The translations under genes were made by a program, and so were the position numbers. Below, piece after piece: positions 42,841-53,950 of a DNA stretch of 64,000 bases; the first letter of the stretch is position 1, and every line of letters starts with the position of its first letter. The stretch covers positions 25,880 through 89,879 of the forward strand of contig JAUCBJ010005093.1 of the NCBI GenBank assembly GCA_032718475.1, read 5' to 3'. Under the pieces are notes generated by a model. That model worked only from the letters and a program-made list of their open reading frames with translations, was not told the origin of the DNA and did not search any database. The stretch comes from Nemertoderma westbladi (Eukaryota; Xenacoelomorpha; Nemertodermatida; Nemertodermatidae).

Positions 42841-43149
42841 GTTAAATTAGTTAAATTAGAAATCAGCAGTCTGACAGTTTGAAGAAATACATACATAAAA
42901 AATGACAATAAAAGTCATTAAATGGACAACAAAAGTCATTATGCATAATTCGTAAAAAAAAAATGACAAAAAAAGTCAAATAAAATGACATAAAAAATCA
43001 CTGCCCTTTTAATCTACCAACTGCAGAACTTGTAATAGTTTGAAGAATAGTACGGTACCGGTCTGCCGGTAGGTAAGCAGGTAAGGCAGTAAGGGATGTA
43101 GAACAGCATACTGAAGTATCTAAGTCAGTAGGCTACTGTAGTAAGTACT

Positions 43150-43719
43150 GGTATAACAGCAGTGCGAGTGTGTGGTGTTGTGTGGGCGCCGAGCAGCTCC
43201 AAGCTTTTTTAAGTCTGTAACCTGCTCCTTTCCCTGATTTGGTAAAGTGATTGTTTATTGTTTTGGTTAGAAAATTCCGCCTCTGTAACCTGCTCCTTTC
43301 TCTCAATTGGTAATGTTATCGTTTATTGTTTTGGTTAGAAAATCCCGTCTCTGTAACCTGCTCCTTTCCCTGATTTGCTAAAGTGACTGTTTATTGTTTT
43401 GGTTAGAAAATCCCGCCTCTGTAACCTGCTCCTTTCCCTCAATTAGTTAAATGATCGTTTTATTGTTTTGGTTAGAAAGGCCTGCCTCTGTAACCTGCTG
43501 CTTTCCTTCATTTGGTAAAGTGACTGTTTATTATTTTGTATAATTTTTGTAAGTTTTAGTAGTAATAAGTTTTGTTTATTGTATAATTCAGGGGGGGCAT
43601 AATTTCCTAAGGGGGGGCATTTTTTCCTAGGGAAATTTGCCCGGGGGGGCATTTTTTCCTAGGAAAATATGCCCCCCCGGGCACATTTCCCGGGGGGGCA
43701 TATTTTCCTGTTACACCGG
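43150..43719. repeat. G-rich tandem/palindromic unit, copy 2
   Basis: Nearly identical to 40323-40901 and ends at the same GTTACACCGG. The sequence right of it is a Gypsy remnant, whereas copy 1 is followed by unrelated sequence. Confidence 0.9.
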
Positions 43720-43729
43720 TAGTATCAAT

Positions 43730-46648
43730 TCTACATCCAATTCTCAATGTTCAGCAGACAATTTCTGGTTTGAAACTATCTTTAAATTAGGCAGTAAAAC
43801 ATTGGTTTTGTGTTTATTGACAGTATTATCCATATTGTTGAATTGTTTAACTAAACCCATATTTTCACGCGGTTTATTTGGTGTATGTTTCATATTATTA
43901 ATGTTCAATGTGTTTGGTGTAGCACACGCAGTCTCCCATACAGTAGCTAACGGTATTTCTTCCGGTACCACAAACCTTACCTCGTCAATCAGTTTCCCAC
44001 CCATGCAAAGTGGTAATATCTTATTGGTAAATGATAAAAACCGGTTAAATTCTTTGCTGGAACAGTACAGTATGGTATTTAAGGATAAACTAGCTAGTGA
44101 ACCAGTGAGGCATTCGGTAGAGCACCACATTCAAACTACAGGCCCTCCATGTATTTCTCGTCCCCGTCGTTTATTTGGCAAAAAGTTAGTAGCTGCACAG
44201 GATGAGTTTGATTGGTTATTGAAACAGGGTGTAATATCTCGTGCAGAGTCGCCTTGGTCTACTCCATTGCATATAGCAGACAAACCAGGTGGAGGACATA
44301 GACCTTGTGGAGATTACCGTGCACTAAATAAACAGACCATACCAGACACATATCCGATGCCAAATATTGCTGACATTGCAAATCGTTTTAATGGATGTAA
44401 ATTTTTTAGTAAAATAGACCTAAAGAAAGCTTTTCACCAAATACCCGTGGCAGAGGACGATGTTGTCAAAACATCCATAGTGACACCGTTTGGACTTTTT
44501 AAATTTAATAGAATGCCTTTCGGTTTACGAAATGCGAGTCAAACCTTTCAGAGATTGATTGATATGACGTTAAGTGATTTCCGTGCGCTGTAGGATACGT
44601 CGATGCGATGTGTTAATCGGTAGTCCCAATGAGGAACAGCACTATCGAGATCTGAAGTGCATCTTGGAGCGTTTAAAGGCAAAGGGATTAACAGCCAATA
44701 AAAGTAAATGTGCATTTCTGGTTTCTGAAGTGAAATTTTTAGGATATTTCTTATTTCGAATGATGGTATAAAACCAAACCCTGGTAAGCTAGAAGCTATT
44801 GACAAGTTTAACAAACCTGACAGCGTGTATTCTTTACGGAGATTTCTCGGTATGTGTGGTTTTTATCACCGATTTGTGCCTAATTTCTCTAAGATTGCAG
44901 CACCCCTTACAGACCTCACTCGAAACAAAAAGAAGAAAGATTCTTTAGAGTGGAATGAATCTGCAAATATTTCATTTATTGAAATTAAATTAGCATTAAA
45001 AGCAGCAGTAACTTTATCATTTCCAGTTCCCAATGCTAAACTTTCGTTAACCACAGATGCATCTAATGTTGCATTGGGCGCTGTAGTGCATCAAGAAGTT
45101 GATAATAATCTAGAACCACTGTGTTTCTATTCACGAAAACTAACATCTAGCGAGAGTAAAAAATCTGCCTTCGATAAGGAATTATTAGCTATTTATTCGG
45201 CGTTAAAGCACCATGAATGGCTTTTAGGTCAGGAGCTCACGATTTATACGGATCACAAACCCCTGCTAAGGTGTCTAGAAATGAAAAATCCCACACCGCA
45301 ACAGGCTCGCTGGATATCCTATATATCGGAATTTAACGCACAGATAGAACACGTAGCTGGTGCAGAAAACATTGTAGCCGATGCACTGTCAAGGACGTCA
45401 TGTTCAGTTATTAACTTTGATAATGAAACTTATGTGGAGTTGGCAAAGGCACAGTTGGTTGATGAAAACTTACAAAAATTCTTCACTCAAACAACTATCC
45501 CTTTGAAATGCATAGTTCTATATAACGGAATGCAACTTTTTTGTGATGAGAGTTGTTCAAGTATGAGACCATATTTACCTGAAAAATTTCGAAAGCAATT
45601 ATTCCATAAATTTCACGATTTATCCCATCCTGGATTTAGAGCATCATTGAAATTAATTGCCTAACGATACATTTGGACGAGTATGAACAAGGATGTGAAA
45701 GAATGGTCTCGAAATTGCCAAAATTGTCAAATTTCAAAAACGACACTACATACGAAAACACCGATTGGAAGCATTCCAACTGATGGCCGATTTGAAACAG
45801 TACATATTGATTTAGACGGTCCGTTGCCACCATCCTGTGGTTATCGGTATTTGCTGACAATAATTGACCGTTTTACTAGATGGCCAGAGGTGGTGCCCAT
45901 TAATTAGGGATATAACAACAGATTCAGTAGCGAAAGCATTTCTTTTCCATTGGATTAGTCGATTTGGTGTGCCTAGAACAATAGTTACGGATAGAGGGTC
46001 ACAGTTTGAGTCAGGACTGTGGAGTAGTTTGATGAAAGAATTGGGAATAAAACGGCGTCGGACTACTGCATATCACCCTGCATGTAATGGAGCCATAGAG
46101 AGGTTCCACAGACAGCTAAAGGCTTCCTTAAGGGCAAAGTGTAACTCATCTGGCTGGTTCAATGAACTGCCGTTAGTATTGTTAGGATTGCGCTCTGTAA
46201 CCGGAATTCATAAATATTCTCCTGCTCAGTTAACATATGGAGCTGAGTTGTGTTTACCTGGAAGATTTTTTGAAGAAACTTCAGGGAATAATTCCCCCGA
46301 TATTCCTAATTTTGTTGATAGGTTGTTCCAAAAATGGATTCTTTTTCTCCACCAATCATGAAACATTCTGGAAAGGACCATATTCCGAGCCAATTAAAAA
46401 ACTCGTGGCATGTCTGGATAAAAGATGCTATCAAAAGGTCATCACTTGCACCTTTGTACATGGGGCCTTATAAGGTTGTTTCGATGACTGACAAAACCAT
46501 GACAGTATTGCGTCATAACGTGGAACAAGTCATCTCTCTGGATAGAGTAAAGCCCGCGTGTATTTCTGGGGAAAATTTAAGTGTGTTAATCAGACCCATG
46601 AAACGTGTGCGATTTAATTTACTAATAAACGTGTTTGAAAAACGTTAA
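43730..46648 (+). pseudogene. Gypsy (Ty3-like) pol relic, RT to integrase, several frameshifts
   Basis: RT motifs lie at 44240-44590 (GVISRAESPWSTP, GDYRALNKQTIPDTYPMPNI, FSKIDLKKAFHQIPV, TPFGLFKFNRMPFGL). The frame breaks at the YVDD motif near 44600 and resumes with LIGSPNEEQHYRDL. RNase H (TTDASNVALGAVV, YTDHKPLL, ADALSR) spans 44825-45664. A frame break near 45664 leads to integrase pieces: zinc-binding CQNCQ at 45715, DLDGPL, then TDRGSQFES and ERFHRQLKASL at 45864-46361. A C-terminal piece ends at 46648. At least four frame breaks make it non-functional. Gag and protease are missing. A hydrophobic stretch precedes the RT (43800-43925). Confidence 0.9.
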
Positions 46649-46758
46649 TTAAGATAATATTTGTAAAAAGAAGCAAAGAATGCAGGATAGTAATTACAAA
46701 AATTAAATTGAAGAATTATTAAGATACTAGCAGGCAATACCCGAGGCATGTTAACCGG

Positions 46759-47922
46759 TGTTAGCTGGTTATTTTCCCCGCAAAGTACTCTGTAGGTGTT
46801 TTAACGGACATAAAAAGCCGTTTCCTTACTGTACCGGTGTTTTAGTGGACATAAAAAGCCATTTCTTCTGTATGTGTACTTTAGCGGACATAACTAGCAA
46901 TTTTATGTCGCAATACACCAAAATACTCTTAGTACAGTGTAAGTTCAGATGACGACATTTATCAGCTGATATGTACACGTGTAACTTTTTCTTTGTTCTT
47001 TGTTCGGTCGACCAATCAGAGCGATTTTCATTTTATTTGTACAGAAACCTCCGGGAAATCGCGCAATGCATTATGGTTTATGTTTATCTTTTTCCTGATG
47101 CCAGAACATCGGCTGTGGAATTATTCTGTGTTTCAGACTTTAGCCAAACATTAGAACGGCTTTGATCATAGAAACGTATAACTGTTATCAAACCAGCACA
47201 CAGTACATCACGATATAACTCAATGCATTAAGACCTTTCACCGCATTATTTTACTGCTATTTACTGTCGGTTATTAATTGTATCAGTTTGATGGAATATT
47301 GTTATATTTGGATAATATCGATAAATAATCATAAAACCCCAATCTTCTTGATATACTGAAGGTAAGAGACCGGTTACATATAGCAATTGCGACTTACATT
47401 ATATTGGTTTTGGAGTGAATCTAATGCTATTTCATAGGCACTACATGTGTCAGTTGCTGTTCTCTTTATATGTGACTAAAATTAATGAAGGTCGGCAGAT
47501 CGGTGTGCAGCATTGTGCGGCAGTGTGCATGAGTGTGATAGATAACAAAGCATCTCATAAAGAATGCGCTTTATACGTGAATCAATAGCCATCCTGTTGT
47601 GCTTAGTGTAAGTCATAACTCTGTTTACATACTTAGAGCGCCACGTCCTAAAGGAACTGTTGATATTTCCCGAAAGTGAATAATATTGGTCAGAGATTAT
47701 ATATTAGCGATCAATCGAATAATACAGTAGGCCTACACCGCAAATAGGTCAGAGCTTCCGAATCCAGTCTCCCGGGTAAATCCAGCAGGTGAATGGTCGC
47801 GCATAGTCTGGCTTCGGCTAATGTAGTGTATCAAATACTCGTCATAGGCTAAAGTCGATTTATAACCTAGAAGACACCTAAATTTGGCAGGTTAAACTGC
47901 TAAAGGTCTGAAAGCGCGAACA
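46759..47922 (+). repeat. 5' LTR of element 3, altered start
   Basis: From TTAGCTGG (46761) to GCGCGAACA (47922) it matches the right LTR. Its first bases differ: TGTTAACCGGTGTTAGC here versus TGTAAAGGC...GGAATTAGC at 53951. It contains two to three repeats of about 40 bases around GGACATAAAAAGCC (46795-46885). Confidence 0.85.
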
Positions 47923-49785
47923 ATAACAGTTATAGCTTCTTTATTGCACGTAGGCAATAAAGGGCAAAAGTACCGGTCGACTGGTAACCAATAGACCTAA
48001 CTACCTAACCACCCGAACCGGTACTTACAGCAGTACAGGTATAGCAGTATTATTCGATTTTGATAATTATATACCGGTAGGTCTTAATATTTAATCAGGG
48101 ACGGCCGCCCTGGTTTTTTATTGAGATTTTACTTATTTCTGTCAGTTTTATTTATCTGTAAGTTAATATTGAGCAGAAGACGGGTAAGCCTGCTCAGATT
48201 GTACAGGTAATTTGTAGGCTGGACTGTTGTCTGACTGTTGTTAAGTCTGAAGAGATTACAGTGTGTGTAGAGTGTATGTCAGATAAAGTACTAGTTAGGA
48301 AAGTTGGTGGCATCCAGTGCTGTAAGGTAAATCCCCCCTGAAAGAATAAGTCGTACTACTCGGTTAGAACGCATACTAACTAACCATTTCGGAGTCTGCA
48401 TATACTGTGGTTTATTTAGGCTTGATAGTAGTCTGCCAGCGTTTGGTCTGTATTTTGTTTGTGTAGTCTGTAAGGGTAGAGTAATATTTATTATTCAGAG
48501 TTTATGTGATTATTCGCAACATTCATACCCCCAAGTTTATTCCTACAGAAATTGTGCTTGTTATATATACCGTTATAGTTAAATTAACCCCGGTACTACA
48601 TCAGGGCTGTTTGGCGTAGGTAAAGACTGGTGATTTTATGCTCTAGTCACTCCGGCAGATACCGTGGTTCTTTTAGCTGTACAAGTATTTTTAACTGCTG
48701 GTTATTTGTTGGAGGAGGTTGGAGGAGTGTATAAGGACTTGTACCTAATTTAGGGTTTAGTGTACAGTGCTTTCCGAAGGTAATTAGTGTGTAGGCAGTA
48801 TATTTGTGTTGTAAAGTGGTTAATAGGCACGTTGGCTCTAGTAGGCCGCGGTAATTAACTTCTAGGTAGGAACACTCCGTGATACATAACATAGTACTTA
48901 TAGCGCTACGGCTATAAGTTGTCAGATGGTGGTATTTTTCCTATCTGAACAACGCAATATATTTACTACTGCTTTATTACTTTCAAATACCGTAGTATCC
49001 AGTCCGTTTGTAATAACCAGATATTCTAACCCTTTGTTAGGCTGGTTTGTAGACTTCTTGTAAAATTACCCTAAAAATTCACACGTGTAATTTTTTGTGT
49101 TTATTTAGAGATTGTAATCTCACCCCGTAATTGTACGTAATTTGTAGTATTAAGTAACTTAGGCAAATTAGAATTATTTGTTTTAGTGTCCAACAAGTAG
49201 CACTTCACTGAGAGCACAGCTTCTGTGTAGTAACTCCTTCCCAGAAATAATAACATTTATTTCAAACATAGAGGGTAAAGGGTTGTAAATAAGTAATTGT
49301 TGTGCAAACTTACTAGATCGTATTTTTGTACTGTAGTTGTGCAGATTTTTGTACTGTAGTTGTGCAGAATAATTGTATCTGTCTGTTGTTACTGTAGTCT
49401 TACAGAATTCCGAAATATCAATTTTGCGCTGTGTTTGTACCTGTCTGCCGGTGTGCAATTTTTTACATTCAGTAGTTCTATAGTTAGTGCTTAGTGGTCA
49501 TATTTACTGTACTGGTATCATACTGTAGACTAGACCTACATCCATACCCTGATAGTTGTACCTACTCCAGTACTTATTATATTGATAATGGACATTATTT
49601 GTGCCCGAAATATATTTATAATATCTGAACTGAACATATAATTAATAATTGAATATATTGTATATATATCACGTTACATAGAGTAACGATATTGGTAATT
49701 AATTACTAGGCTAACAGTTGATACTGAATTACTAGACTTGCTTTAACTGTAATATAGCAGTAGGCATTCAACTGTACAAACAAAC
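47923..49785 (+). other. 5' leader of element 3
   Basis: Homologous to the leader of element 2 but with a single copy of the 289-bp segment and without the 38-bp array. No convincing ORF. Confidence 0.8.
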
Positions 49786-52700
49786 ATGTCTGACACAAAG
49801 CAAAACCTGTCAGACAGTCTCCTAGACACAACCATCTGTGACCCAGATAGGAGTGTGGAACGTGTGAGACCGAAGTTCAACTCACCTCCTACTGTAAGAA
49901 AGATCATCCCTCCAGTAGTAGTATCAGATCCTAGGCTAGTCCAACACCGTAGGTCTATCATAGGCACTCGGGCTCAAGTCAAGCGGGACCAAGAAGCAGC
50001 TGCTAAACAGCAGCAACACTCGAGCCGAGAACTTATTTCTCAGCGGCCCGACAACTCCAGTAGTTCGGATACTGTCGAGCTGACACCCGAGTACGGAGCA
50101 AAGATGGCAGATGCGGTTTATTCGGATCCCCTTCTCATCCTTCCTGCAGCCGTATTCACTAGGGTATTGATTGCGGTGGAGGAACACCAAATTGATTGGG
50201 CGAGAAGTAAGCGATCAACCAAGGATAGTTATGCGGGATACACAAGAGAGGAACTGAAGTCTATTGTAGAGTCGCAATGGAAATTTCCCGGACCCGGACT
50301 CCCGTTTGACTTATCGGAAGCTGCCTGGGAAGACATACACAGGATGGGAGTGACCAAAGACACTAGTGATCCAGCTGTGTGGAAGAGGTCGGTTTATCAA
50401 GTTCGAGAAAGAATTCTAAGAATCAGACTAATCCTATCGGCCTTTGAGGAGGCTTCGAAAAGAAGACAAGACACGTCGTTGCAAGTTGCCGTAAAGACTT
50501 GGTTTCAGCGGGTGAGTCTCAAAGTTCAAGGAACGGCCCAGTGGAAATCTCAACTGGCTGAGCGCTCAACCCATGGAGAATCAACAGACGCTACCTTTTC
50601 CCAAGTGGAAAGTGAAGCGACAGCAGATAAACCGCATAAGAGGGACGCTATTGACATCTATCTGTCAGACTATCAACGATTTCTAGGTGACGAAGAGTTG
50701 AGGAGACGGTTGTCTGGACTTCGCCCTAATAGTGAAGGAGCCAAGCTTGTGTTGGACGCAATAGATGCGGAAATGTTAGCTGCGAACCAAGCTAAATTTG
50801 ATGAAAGACTCCGCATCGCTAGAGTCCAAGAAGAACAAGTAAAGAAAAAACGTATAGAAGACAGAAAGACAGCGGCAGTGGCAGCGGCAGCGGCAGAGGC
50901 AGAAGCGGAAAGAAAAGCGGCTGACGTGGAAAGAAAAGCGGCCGAAGTGGAAAGAAAAGCAGCAGAAGTGGAAAGAAAAGCGGCAGAAGCGGAAAAAAAG
51001 GCTGTGGCAGAAGCAGAACGGAGGGCGTCTGAAGAGACCACCCAACTAGAGTTGGAAAATCTTCAAGAGAAGCAAGAATGCATAAATAAACAGTTAACAG
51101 CTAGTCAAATGCAGATGATGAGTCAATCTACTCCCAAGAGACAGGGATATACATCATCTGATGAAGGCGATACCACCGATTTTGATGGCGGAGGAAATAG
51201 ATCTCGTCTAAGTAGGCGTAGAAGAATGTCCCACCATCAGAAATTGCCTGATTTGCCCCCAGCTGTTAGAAGGCAACTAGCTAGCACAGACTTAGGTAGT
51301 ACAGAACCCACAGACCAAATTATTAAAGTAGAAAGACTCCCTACTATAGTAGATGAACCTGAAATAATTAGGCCTGTTCTCGAAGCCACCCCTTCGGTGA
51401 TAGAGACACCTGTACTCCCAGAACCTACCTCTAAATTCCCTTTGCATAGTACAAAACTACCTGTGCCCAGCAGAACAACCCCTGAGACAGTTCCTGTCCT
51501 GGACTCCGAGCGAAATATCAAAGATTTGTCGCCCGTTGTCCCTCATCCGCCCGCTACTATGTTGGCGGCTCCCGCTTCGGCGGTAGAGTGGGTAGATGAG
51601 GGACGACGGGAGATGGGTCTCCTGCTCGGGCAGTTGAGGGAACACCTTAAGTGCTCCTCTCAGCAGGTCCGGGAGATGGAAGGAACTGTTCAGCAGTTCA
51701 AGGGCATGGTGAGAGAAAGTAGGTTAGAGTTGCAAGAAGTGCAGCAGAGTATCGTGTTAGAACGCGATAAATTAGTAAATACCCAAAGGGGTATACCACC
51801 AACCCCAGTAACAATGTGTCAACCTGTTAGGTCTGAAGTATTTCATGCGCAAGGTGTGGAGCCTACACGCATCTATACTGCTAGTGAAGTAGAAACTCCT
51901 ATAGTAAACCCTATTAAGGGTAATTATAAACCTGTTGACAATGATATTCCATATAGTCCTGATCAGAATCCGAGAAATTTATATACCGATAGCTCGATAT
52001 TAAATAACACGATGGCCCAAGAAAGTTTTACGCGTCAAATGGCTAGGACCGAAGCCCGTCAAGCGGTAAAGGTAGGAGAGATCGTCAAGTTCAATGGAGA
52101 TGAGATGAAATGGTTACCTTTTAATGAATATTACAAAGATAACATACAGAACTCTTTACTATCTAACGGAGAGAAACTTAGATTCCTCATCGAGTGCTTG
52201 GAAGGATCTCCCAAGTTAATGGCGTTAAATTTTATTGGACATCCAGATGGATTAAGACAAGTTTGGCATACCCTAAACATCAGGTATGGTAATAGGAATA
52301 ACATAGCTAGGTATTTGTATGCAAAATTGGTAGCGCCCCGAAAGTTTATTAGCAGCGGGATTATAGAGTTTTCTGATGAGATTCAGGAGATCTGTAGACA
52401 ATTAGATTGGCTAGGTAAGTCTCATGAATATCAGAGTTCTATGGTTATTGGAGCTGTGGCCTCTACTTTACCAAAGGGTGGAGTAGGTACACGCTGGGAT
52501 AAGAAAGTGTTATATATGATGGAACAACAACGACGAGACCCTACCATGGCTGATCTCATGTCATTCTTAGATGGAGAAGTAAAATTACAGCTCCTAAAGC
52601 AGTCCAGAGAGAAGACACCGGAAAATAAGGTAAGTGAGAAACCCGTTTCTAGAAGAAAGGTAACACCAGTGTGTTATACCGACGATGGCGAAAGCCAGGC

Positions 52701-53283
52701 TTCTCAAGAAGAGGACAGTGGGAAAGACACTGAAAGATCTTATTATGTCAACAAAATGCCTAAAGACGTAAGTAAATTCAAGTCTCGAACCAATGACAGG
52801 AGAGAACAGGTAAGAAAAACTCCTCCTACTTCTCCTAAGAGAATTTATGTAAGAAAGCCCGAAGAAAGAACGAGTGTGCACAATGTTACTCAGAGCAAGG
52901 TAAGTAACATCAAACCGAAATGTGCGCTGTGTGACGGGCCCCACCGTTTGAATGTGTGTGATGAATTCCTAAAGAAATCATTAAAGGATAGACGTGAAGT
53001 CATGTGGGATAAGCGGTTGTGTTATAATTGCCTCAGACAAGGACACCAATGGCGAACCTGTTACTCCGACGCGAGGTGTGCAAAGTGCGGCGCAAAACAT
53101 CATATCTTGTTGCACACTGAATTCGAACGAAACAGCCCGAGTCAGGTAAGTGAGTCCGAACTACATGTCCAATTCAGTGATGTGAACGACGCTGACCAAA
53201 GTTCTGAGATGGAAGGATTCTATACGGATGAATTCTCCGACGAAAACGAATCCTGTTACCTAATAAATACCACAGTGTATTGA
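49786..53283 (+). CDS. Gag of element 3 (intact, pol deleted)
   Basis: ATG 49786 opens 1165 codons. It begins MSDTKQNLSDSLLD and, unlike element 2, keeps a region of about 160 residues (near 105-270, WARSKRSTKDSYAGYTREEL and following) that is helical and charged. Then come ERKAA-type helix repeats (about 365-415), a coiled coil near 610-660, the DUF1759-like core (about 745-930), and zinc knuckles CALCDGPHRLNVC, CYNCLRQGHQWRTC and CAKCGAKHH near 1045-1105. It stops at TGA 53281-53283 just after the word NESCYLINTTVY, where element 2 continues into its protease. The gag frame is unbroken, so a functional Gag may be made. Confidence 0.9.
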   Translation: MSDTKQNLSDSLLDTTICDPDRSVERVRPKFNSPPTVRKIIPPVVVSDPRLVQHRRSIIGTRAQVKRDQEAAAKQQQHSSRELISQRPDNSSSSDTVELTPEYGAKMADAVYSDPLLILPAAVFTRVLIAVEEHQIDWARSKRSTKDSYAGYTREELKSIVESQWKFPGPGLPFDLSEAAWEDIHRMGVTKDTSDPAVWKRSVYQVRERILRIRLILSAFEEASKRRQDTSLQVAVKTWFQRVSLKVQGTAQWKSQLAERSTHGESTDATFSQVESEATADKPHKRDAIDIYLSDYQRFLGDEELRRRLSGLRPNSEGAKLVLDAIDAEMLAANQAKFDERLRIARVQEEQVKKKRIEDRKTAAVAAAAAEAEAERKAADVERKAAEVERKAAEVERKAAEAEKKAVAEAERRASEETTQLELENLQEKQECINKQLTASQMQMMSQSTPKRQGYTSSDEGDTTDFDGGGNRSRLSRRRRMSHHQKLPDLPPAVRRQLASTDLGSTEPTDQIIKVERLPTIVDEPEIIRPVLEATPSVIETPVLPEPTSKFPLHSTKLPVPSRTTPETVPVLDSERNIKDLSPVVPHPPATMLAAPASAVEWVDEGRREMGLLLGQLREHLKCSSQQVREMEGTVQQFKGMVRESRLELQEVQQSIVLERDKLVNTQRGIPPTPVTMCQPVRSEVFHAQGVEPTRIYTASEVETPIVNPIKGNYKPVDNDIPYSPDQNPRNLYTDSSILNNTMAQESFTRQMARTEARQAVKVGEIVKFNGDEMKWLPFNEYYKDNIQNSLLSNGEKLRFLIECLEGSPKLMALNFIGHPDGLRQVWHTLNIRYGNRNNIARYLYAKLVAPRKFISSGIIEFSDEIQEICRQLDWLGKSHEYQSSMVIGAVASTLPKGGVGTRWDKKVLYMMEQQRRDPTMADLMSFLDGEVKLQLLKQSREKTPENKVSEKPVSRRKVTPVCYTDDGESQASQEEDSGKDTERSYYVNKMPKDVSKFKSRTNDRREQVRKTPPTSPKRIYVRKPEERTSVHNVTQSKVSNIKPKCALCDGPHRLNVCDEFLKKSLKDRREVMWDKRLCYNCLRQGHQWRTCYSDARCAKCGAKHHILLHTEFERNSPSQVSESELHVQFSDVNDADQSSEMEGFYTDEFSDENESCYLINTTVY
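50880..51030 (+). repeat. In-frame repeats encoding VERKAAE units
   Basis: Imperfect 21-bp units (GTGGAAAGAAAAGCGGCAGAA type) extend the charged helix of element 3 Gag. Confidence 0.9.
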
Positions 53284-53872
53284 GTCTATTCACGTCTGTT
53301 GAACAAAAATCGCGCACACCGAGTTACGAACTAATGAAGCGTGTAGGTGAGTGTATTTCCACCAAATTTGTTCGTAAATATCTCAGGAACATCAATCCTA
53401 ACAATATTAATTCATACAATTTGACCAATTTCATCCGTCAAGACCCTGAGTATGGCGATTTGTTCATCAACTCGCACCCTGAGTTACAGGAAGTACATCG
53501 ACGGCCCTACGAATATCGAGCCAGAGAACGCGAGCTGGAAAGAACCATTAAGCCGAGGAAGTTTCTCACCACTCGCAGTCCACCTACCGCTATTGTCCAG
53601 ACGACTCGTCAGGGACCAGTAGGAGCTGCTGTCCTAAGACGCGCTCTAAAGGCCGTTAGACCTCGCTCCACTCAAGTTGATATCGCATCGATCAACCAGG
53701 TACCTCGACCGGTGGATACACCGACCATAATCCTAAACCTTCTGATGCAATTGTATTGCACCCTTCACCCAGGAGTTATAGCCCTCCTAGTAAAGTAGCT
53801 CGCCCCAAAGAGAAAAGGACTCTTGCTAGCCTCAAAAAACTGCGTAAACGCCGTCCTCGCAAGAAAGACTAA
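53284..53872 (+). pseudogene. 3' ORF remnant of element 3
   Basis: Right after the gag stop an open frame runs to 53798 with no suitable start of its own (first ATG near 53334). It encodes a basic protein with PSYELMKRVGECIS, RQDPEYGDLFINSHPELQ and YEYRARERELERT. From about 53681 the frame one base earlier is open to TAA 53870-53872 and ends KKLRKRRPRKKD, as in element 2. The 5' part was lost in the deletion that fused it to gag. I recognise no domain and see no membrane segment, so it does not look like an envelope. Confidence 0.5.
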
Positions 53873-53950
53873 CTGTTTAGAGTATTTTTATATTTTAGAA
53901 ACTGTGATTTTTTATATTTTATAGAATTAAATCCCATTTTCTGGGAGCGG
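53873..53950 (+). other. Short 3' untranslated part of element 3 with purine tract
   Basis: AT-rich, closes with TTCTGGGAGCGG directly before the LTR, a candidate polypurine tract. Confidence 0.5.

Noticed and set aside
46749-47165. Small frames in the left LTR of element 3, repeated at 54180
   Set aside because: They lie in LTR sequence and show only LTR-level similarity.
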